Origin: Phycisphaerales bacterium UBA2266
GTDB lineage: Bacteria; Planctomycetota; Phycisphaerae; Sedimentisphaerales; Anaerobacaceae
Direction: 5' to 3'
Assembly: GCA_002347125.1 (NCBI GenBank)
Contig: DDXG01000138.1
Coordinates: 1-10,524 of the forward strand
DNA length: 10,524 bases
Of this stretch, positions 9,601 through 10,524 are shown one piece after another (position 1 is the stretch's first letter; every line of letters begins with the position of its first letter). Under the pieces are notes generated by a model. That model worked only from the letters and a program-made list of their open reading frames with translations. It was not told the origin of the DNA and did not search any database. The position numbers and the translations under genes are program-made.

Positions 9601-9925
9601 GTTCACGTACCGCTTCCAGAAGCACGGTCTCGGCAAGGTCGTCGGCAAGCGCACCTGGGGCGGCGTCGTTGGCATCCGAGGCTCCCTGCCGCTGCTCGAC
9701 GGCGGCTACCTCAACAAGCCCGAGTTCTCCCGCTACGACCTCAATGGCAAGGACTGGATTATCGAGGGTGTCGGCGTCGAGCCGGACATCTACGTGGACA
9801 ACGACCCCGCCCAGGAGTACGCCGGCATCGACCAGCAACTGGACAAGGCCATTGAGGTCATCCTTGAAGAACTCCTCACAAAGGAAAAGACCATCCCACC
9901 CCTACCCGACTACCCCGTCAAGTAG
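6653..9925 (+). CDS. Secreted Tricorn-like serine protease (S41 family, PD40 propellers and PDZ domain)
   Basis: The 1090-residue protein starts with a signal peptide (MKRFLIGPALMALWVGTTLAAE), so it is exported, unlike the cytosolic archaeal Tricorn that trims peptides from the proteasome. Domain order follows Tricorn: N-terminal beta-propeller repeats (SPDGR-type PD40 motifs from about residue 69), a second propeller to about 680, a helical C1 region, a PDZ domain (about 770-850) and the S41 catalytic region (about 870 on). Visible active-site candidates are H755 in ELNVGHTY, the oxyanion loop RGNGGGN (927-933), S979-D980 in FSASDGD and E1038 in IIEGVGVEPD, matching Tricorn H746, S965-D966 and E1023 in order and spacing. 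The residue before the histidine is Gly754 where archaeal Tricorn has Ser745. A Lys/Glu/Asp/Ala-rich linker interrupts the propeller region at about 543-583. Length agrees with the family (about 1070). Likely an oligomeric periplasmic peptidase; natural substrate unknown. Confidence 0.93.
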   Translation: MKRFLIGPALMALWVGTTLAAETRLLRFPAICEDRIAFTYAGDLYLVGAKGGVARRLTGHEGMELFPRFSPDGRHIAFTGQYDGNTEVYVMPAAGGPPRRLTFTATLARDDVSDRMGPNNIVMGWTPDGRSIIFRSRMKSFNSFNGRLYTVDIAGGMPGELPLPRGGFCSYSPDGGQLAYNRVFREFRTWKRYRGGMADDIWVYDFESKQTRNLTDDPAQDIIPMWSGDRVYFLSDRDEHMRMNLYVCDLTSRETRRLTDFAEFDIKFPSLGDKAIAFENGGCIYLFDLESEQCRKIPVRIQEDLAGGRGGITSVSDSVAGYDIAPDGRRALFGARGDVFTVPAERGPTRNLTSTPGVHERNSVWSPDGRWIAYISDATGEDEIYVVAQDGSGAPRQITTGAETYKYRIVWSPDSRKLLWSDRRQRLRCVEVRTGEITDVDASAKWEFHSYEWSPDSRWITYIRPEVEGMDRLYIYSLTRRKSYPLTDGWFDVSGPIFSSDSRFLFFVSDRDFDPIYSRTEWNHAYQDMSRIYFITLARTTESPFEAKSDEVRIDAKPKADKATGEPEGKADSKESADKPSRMRVDVEGIQARIGVLPVAVASYSNLASVGDLLYYNRRSTADGGPRLMMYDLAKRKETELGRFGGYKISSDGKKMLIASGGRYAIIDLPKSRVEMGETLDLSGMEVRLDRRAEWTQVFNECWRQMREFFYVPNMHGVHWDLMRQRYEPLVKYVNHRVDLTYVIGEMIGELNVGHTYVGGGQYPQPRRIHTGLLGAEIVRDPASGYFRVERILPGRNWDTSLRCPLTEMGVDVNEGDYILAVNGKPTSKVANIYELLLNTAGKQVVLRVNSEPSRKDSRTTTAIPTDDEAQLYYLNWVQTNIDKVSKATDGKVGYLHVPDMGRDGLNEFVKHFYPQLRKKALIVDVRGNGGGNISPMLIERLRREAAMITFGRNAAPQPNPAEMIYGPMVCLADEFSASDGDLFTYRFQKHGLGKVVGKRTWGGVVGIRGSLPLLDGGYLNKPEFSRYDLNGKDWIIEGVGVEPDIYVDNDPAQEYAGIDQQLDKAIEVILEELLTKEKTIPPLPDYPVK

Positions 9926-9945
9926 CCCGGCGGCCCCTCCAAGCC

Positions 9946-9985
9946 CGATACGAGATACGAACGACCAACAACGAACAACGAAAAC
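9946..9985. repeat. Degenerate short tandem repeat (ATACGA/ACAACGA units)
   Basis: Just after the protease stop, short A/C/G-only units such as ATACGA, ACGAAC and AACAACGA recur for 40 bases, with almost no T on the plus strand. It is low-complexity intergenic DNA between the protease gene and the tRNA fragment. No coding role or terminator is seen. Confidence 0.5.
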
Positions 9986-9987
9986 AC

Positions 9988-10046
9988 TGCCGGAGGTGGG
10001 AGTCGAACCCACACGAGGTTTAAGCCCCACGGGATTTTGAATCCCG
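9988..10046 (-). pseudogene. 3' part of tRNA-Leu(CAA), proposed attachment-site core
   Basis: Read on the minus strand, 10046 to 9988 gives a five-pair anticodon stem (CGGGA/TCCCG) with loop TTCAAAA and anticodon CAA, a long class-II variable arm (10029-10013), a perfect T stem and loop (GTGGG, TTCGACT, CCCAC), the 3' acceptor strand CTCCGGC and discriminator A; CCA is not encoded. The D arm is absent: immediately 5' of the anticodon stem comes unrelated sequence. A GCCGG at 10053-10049 could pair with five acceptor bases, so a D-arm deletion is an alternative explanation. However, a fragment from anticodon stem to 3' end is the usual extent of a tRNA attachment core for tyrosine integrases. 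The intact gene would be expected at the far end of the inserted element. Confidence 0.75.
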
Positions 10047-10228
10047 CGCCGGCATCGAGAGACACTGGACTTGCGCTCGAAGGCGCAGAGGAAGGCGCTT
10101 CGGGCGATGACCCGCCGATAACCGACCCCGGCTTCACCCAAGTAGCGGCCGCTTGGGCGGGTCTTCCCAACCACATCCAAGCCGCGATTCTCACGCTGGT
10201 CAACTCGGCGAAGGAGGTCAAGCCATGA
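10047..10228 (+). pseudogene. C-terminal tail of a tyrosine integrase, severed at the attachment site (intC-like)
   Basis: The plus-strand frame ending at TGA 10228 encodes a tail with TDPGFTQVAAAW, then AGLPNHIQAAILTLVNSA. This resembles the W-x-x-LP-x-x-I-x-x-x-I-x-x-x-V-x-x-A ending I associate with integrases of Planctomycetota; no database search was possible. None of the catalytic residues (R-H-R-Y) is present, so it is only a tail. The frame stays open leftwards through the whole tRNA fragment to the protease stop at 9923, with only a TTG at 10037 as a possible start, so it is probably not an independent gene. The most economical explanation is that the integrase frame ran through the attachment core and integration separated this tail from the catalytic part. 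A decayed integrase relic is the main alternative. Confidence 0.5.
10211..10217 (+). promoter_or_regulatory. Shine-Dalgarno before the frame that overlaps the integrase tail
   Basis: AAGGAGG lies seven bases before ATG 10225, itself overlapping the integrase-tail TGA as ATGA. The ideal motif and coupling arrangement argue that something is translated from 10225. Confidence 0.5.
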
Positions 10229-10524
10229 CCAGTGCTACCGGCAAGCGACTTCCGCCGCACCACACCGTCCGCAGCGTCCGAACCGTCCGCAGGCACCTAC
10301 CGTCAGCGGTTCGGGGGATGGCCGATGTGACACCTGCAACCGTCCGACGACCGTCCAACGCAAGCGGTCTGCTTTCTCCCAGCAGACTTGGCCATGAGCC
10401 GCCGCTTGGCCGCTCCGCCCTATCTGCGCGGCCCACGGCTCAACGCGGACGGTCTGGACGGTCTGGGAGGCGTCGAAGCAGGGCGGCAGCGCCACGAGGC
10501 AACGGGTCCTTCCGGCGGGGGTTA
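10225..10524 (+). CDS. Uncharacterised arginine-rich open frame, 3'-truncated by window edge
   Basis: I do not recognise this protein. From ATG 10225 the frame is open for 100 codons to the window end. In its favour are a perfect Shine-Dalgarno and a 4-base ATGA overlap with the integrase-tail stop, typical of co-translated genes. Against it are a composition dominated by R, S, P, A and T with no hydrophobic core, no conserved motif I can name, weaker third-position GC bias than the genes to the left, and repeat and hairpin elements throughout. The first repeat cluster encodes TVR-SVR-TVR in frame, but later copies are out of frame or inverted, so the repeats are not there for the protein. 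It may be a short leader-type gene of the element or an open frame by chance. Minus-strand frames here look no better. Confidence 0.3.
   Translation, partial: MTSATGKRLPPHHTVRSVRTVRRHLPSAVRGMADVTPATVRRPSNASGLLSPSRLGHEPPLGRSALSARPTAQRGRSGRSGRRRSRAAAPRGNGSFRRGL
10264..10462. repeat. Cluster of seven 9-base iteron-like repeats (ACCGTCCGC family), direct and inverted
   Basis: Direct copies start at 10264, 10273 and 10282 (three in strict tandem, 9-base period), then 10339 and 10350. Two inverted tandem copies lie at 10445-10453 and 10454-10462; the first is an exact reverse complement of ACCGTCCGC. The 10350 copy differs in reading frame from the first ones. Such arrays bind proteins in replication origins and in the arm-type sites of integrases; lying 220-420 bases from the proposed attachment core, arm-type or excisionase sites are a reasonable guess. 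Confidence 0.55.
10361..10408. other. Nested inverted repeats between the direct and inverted iterons
   Basis: An inner perfect stem GTCTGCT (10367-10373) with AGCAGAC (10381-10387) encloses a 7-base loop. An outer pair CAAGCG (10361-10366) with CGCTTG (10403-10408) encloses it, leaving a 3' bulge. No T-run follows, so it is not a plain terminator. It could be an RNA structure or a DNA cruciform at a regulatory site. Confidence 0.4.

Larger units (their letters stand above)
10047..10524. mobile_element. Left end of a putative integrative element inserted in tRNA-Leu(CAA)
   Basis: The tRNA 3' fragment marks a host-element junction. The side carrying the tRNA's own 3' flank (lower coordinates) should be host, and the side replacing the tRNA 5' half (higher coordinates) should be element. 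The right side indeed holds an integrase tail, a coupled open frame and a cluster of 9-base repeats instead of an ordinary gene. The far end, the rest of the integrase and the restored tRNA lie outside the window, so size and type (phage, ICE or island) are unknown. Confidence 0.5.

Noticed and set aside
9669..10040. Plus-strand frame ending in a PEVGVEPTRGLSPTGF-type peptide
   Set aside because: This ending is the well-known artefact of translating the antisense of a tRNA-Leu gene; the rest is an out-of-frame shadow of the protease gene.
9902..10296. Minus-strand frames crossing the tRNA fragment and integrase tail
   Set aside because: They run through the tRNA-like structure and show no family resemblance; the plus-strand reading explains the region better.
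10264..10462. CRISPR array
   Set aside because: Repeat units are 9 bases, directly abutting or irregularly spaced and partly inverted, with no constant-length spacers and no cas genes.
10218..10495. Two overlapping minus-strand frames in the right-hand repeat region
   Set aside because: Low-complexity translations of the repeats, no supporting ribosome-binding site and no recognisable motif.

Overview
The window is GC-rich DNA with five closely packed same-strand genes, followed by what looks like the junction of an integrated mobile element. The efflux lipoprotein and the exported Tricorn-type protease point to a Gram-negative, diderm bacterium. The GC-rich codon use, the bacterial Tricorn homologue and the style of the integrase tail at the right edge make Planctomycetota my best guess. 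That placement rests on remembered family patterns and is not proven by the sequence.

Left part (1-6461): a complete tripartite efflux cassette. It holds the C-terminal three quarters of a TetR/AcrR-type repressor (start lies outside the window), a NodT-type outer-membrane lipoprotein, an HlyD/AcrA-type periplasmic adaptor and an AcrB-like RND inner-membrane pump. Gene junctions are tight (4-base overlap, 5-base gap, short overlap), so this is almost certainly one transcription unit whose repressor is its own first gene. Together the three structural proteins would form a proton-driven channel from periplasm or inner membrane to the outside, probably for drugs or other amphiphiles.

Middle part (6462-9925): after a 191-base gap with a small hairpin and a candidate promoter comes a 1090-residue secreted Tricorn-like serine protease with PD40 beta-propellers, PDZ domain and S41-type catalytic core. 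It has its own strong ribosome-binding site.

Right part (9926-10524): no ordinary host gene is visible. After a short simple repeat lies the 3' part (anticodon stem to discriminator base) of a tRNA-Leu(CAA) on the minus strand, with the D arm and most of the 5' half missing. Running through it on the plus strand, and continuing past it, is an open frame ending in a peptide that looks like the extreme C-terminus of a tyrosine integrase. Its stop overlaps (ATGA) a further open frame with a perfect Shine-Dalgarno. Next come seven copies of a 9-base motif in direct and inverted orientation around a nested hairpin. The simplest reading is that the Tricorn side is host DNA, the tRNA fragment is the attachment core, and an integrative element begins near 10047 and runs off the right edge. 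In this model the attachment site lies inside the integrase gene, so integration cuts off the integrase tail and its coupled downstream frame. This resembles SSV-type archaeal integrases or myxophage Mx8, and is the most interesting feature of the window.
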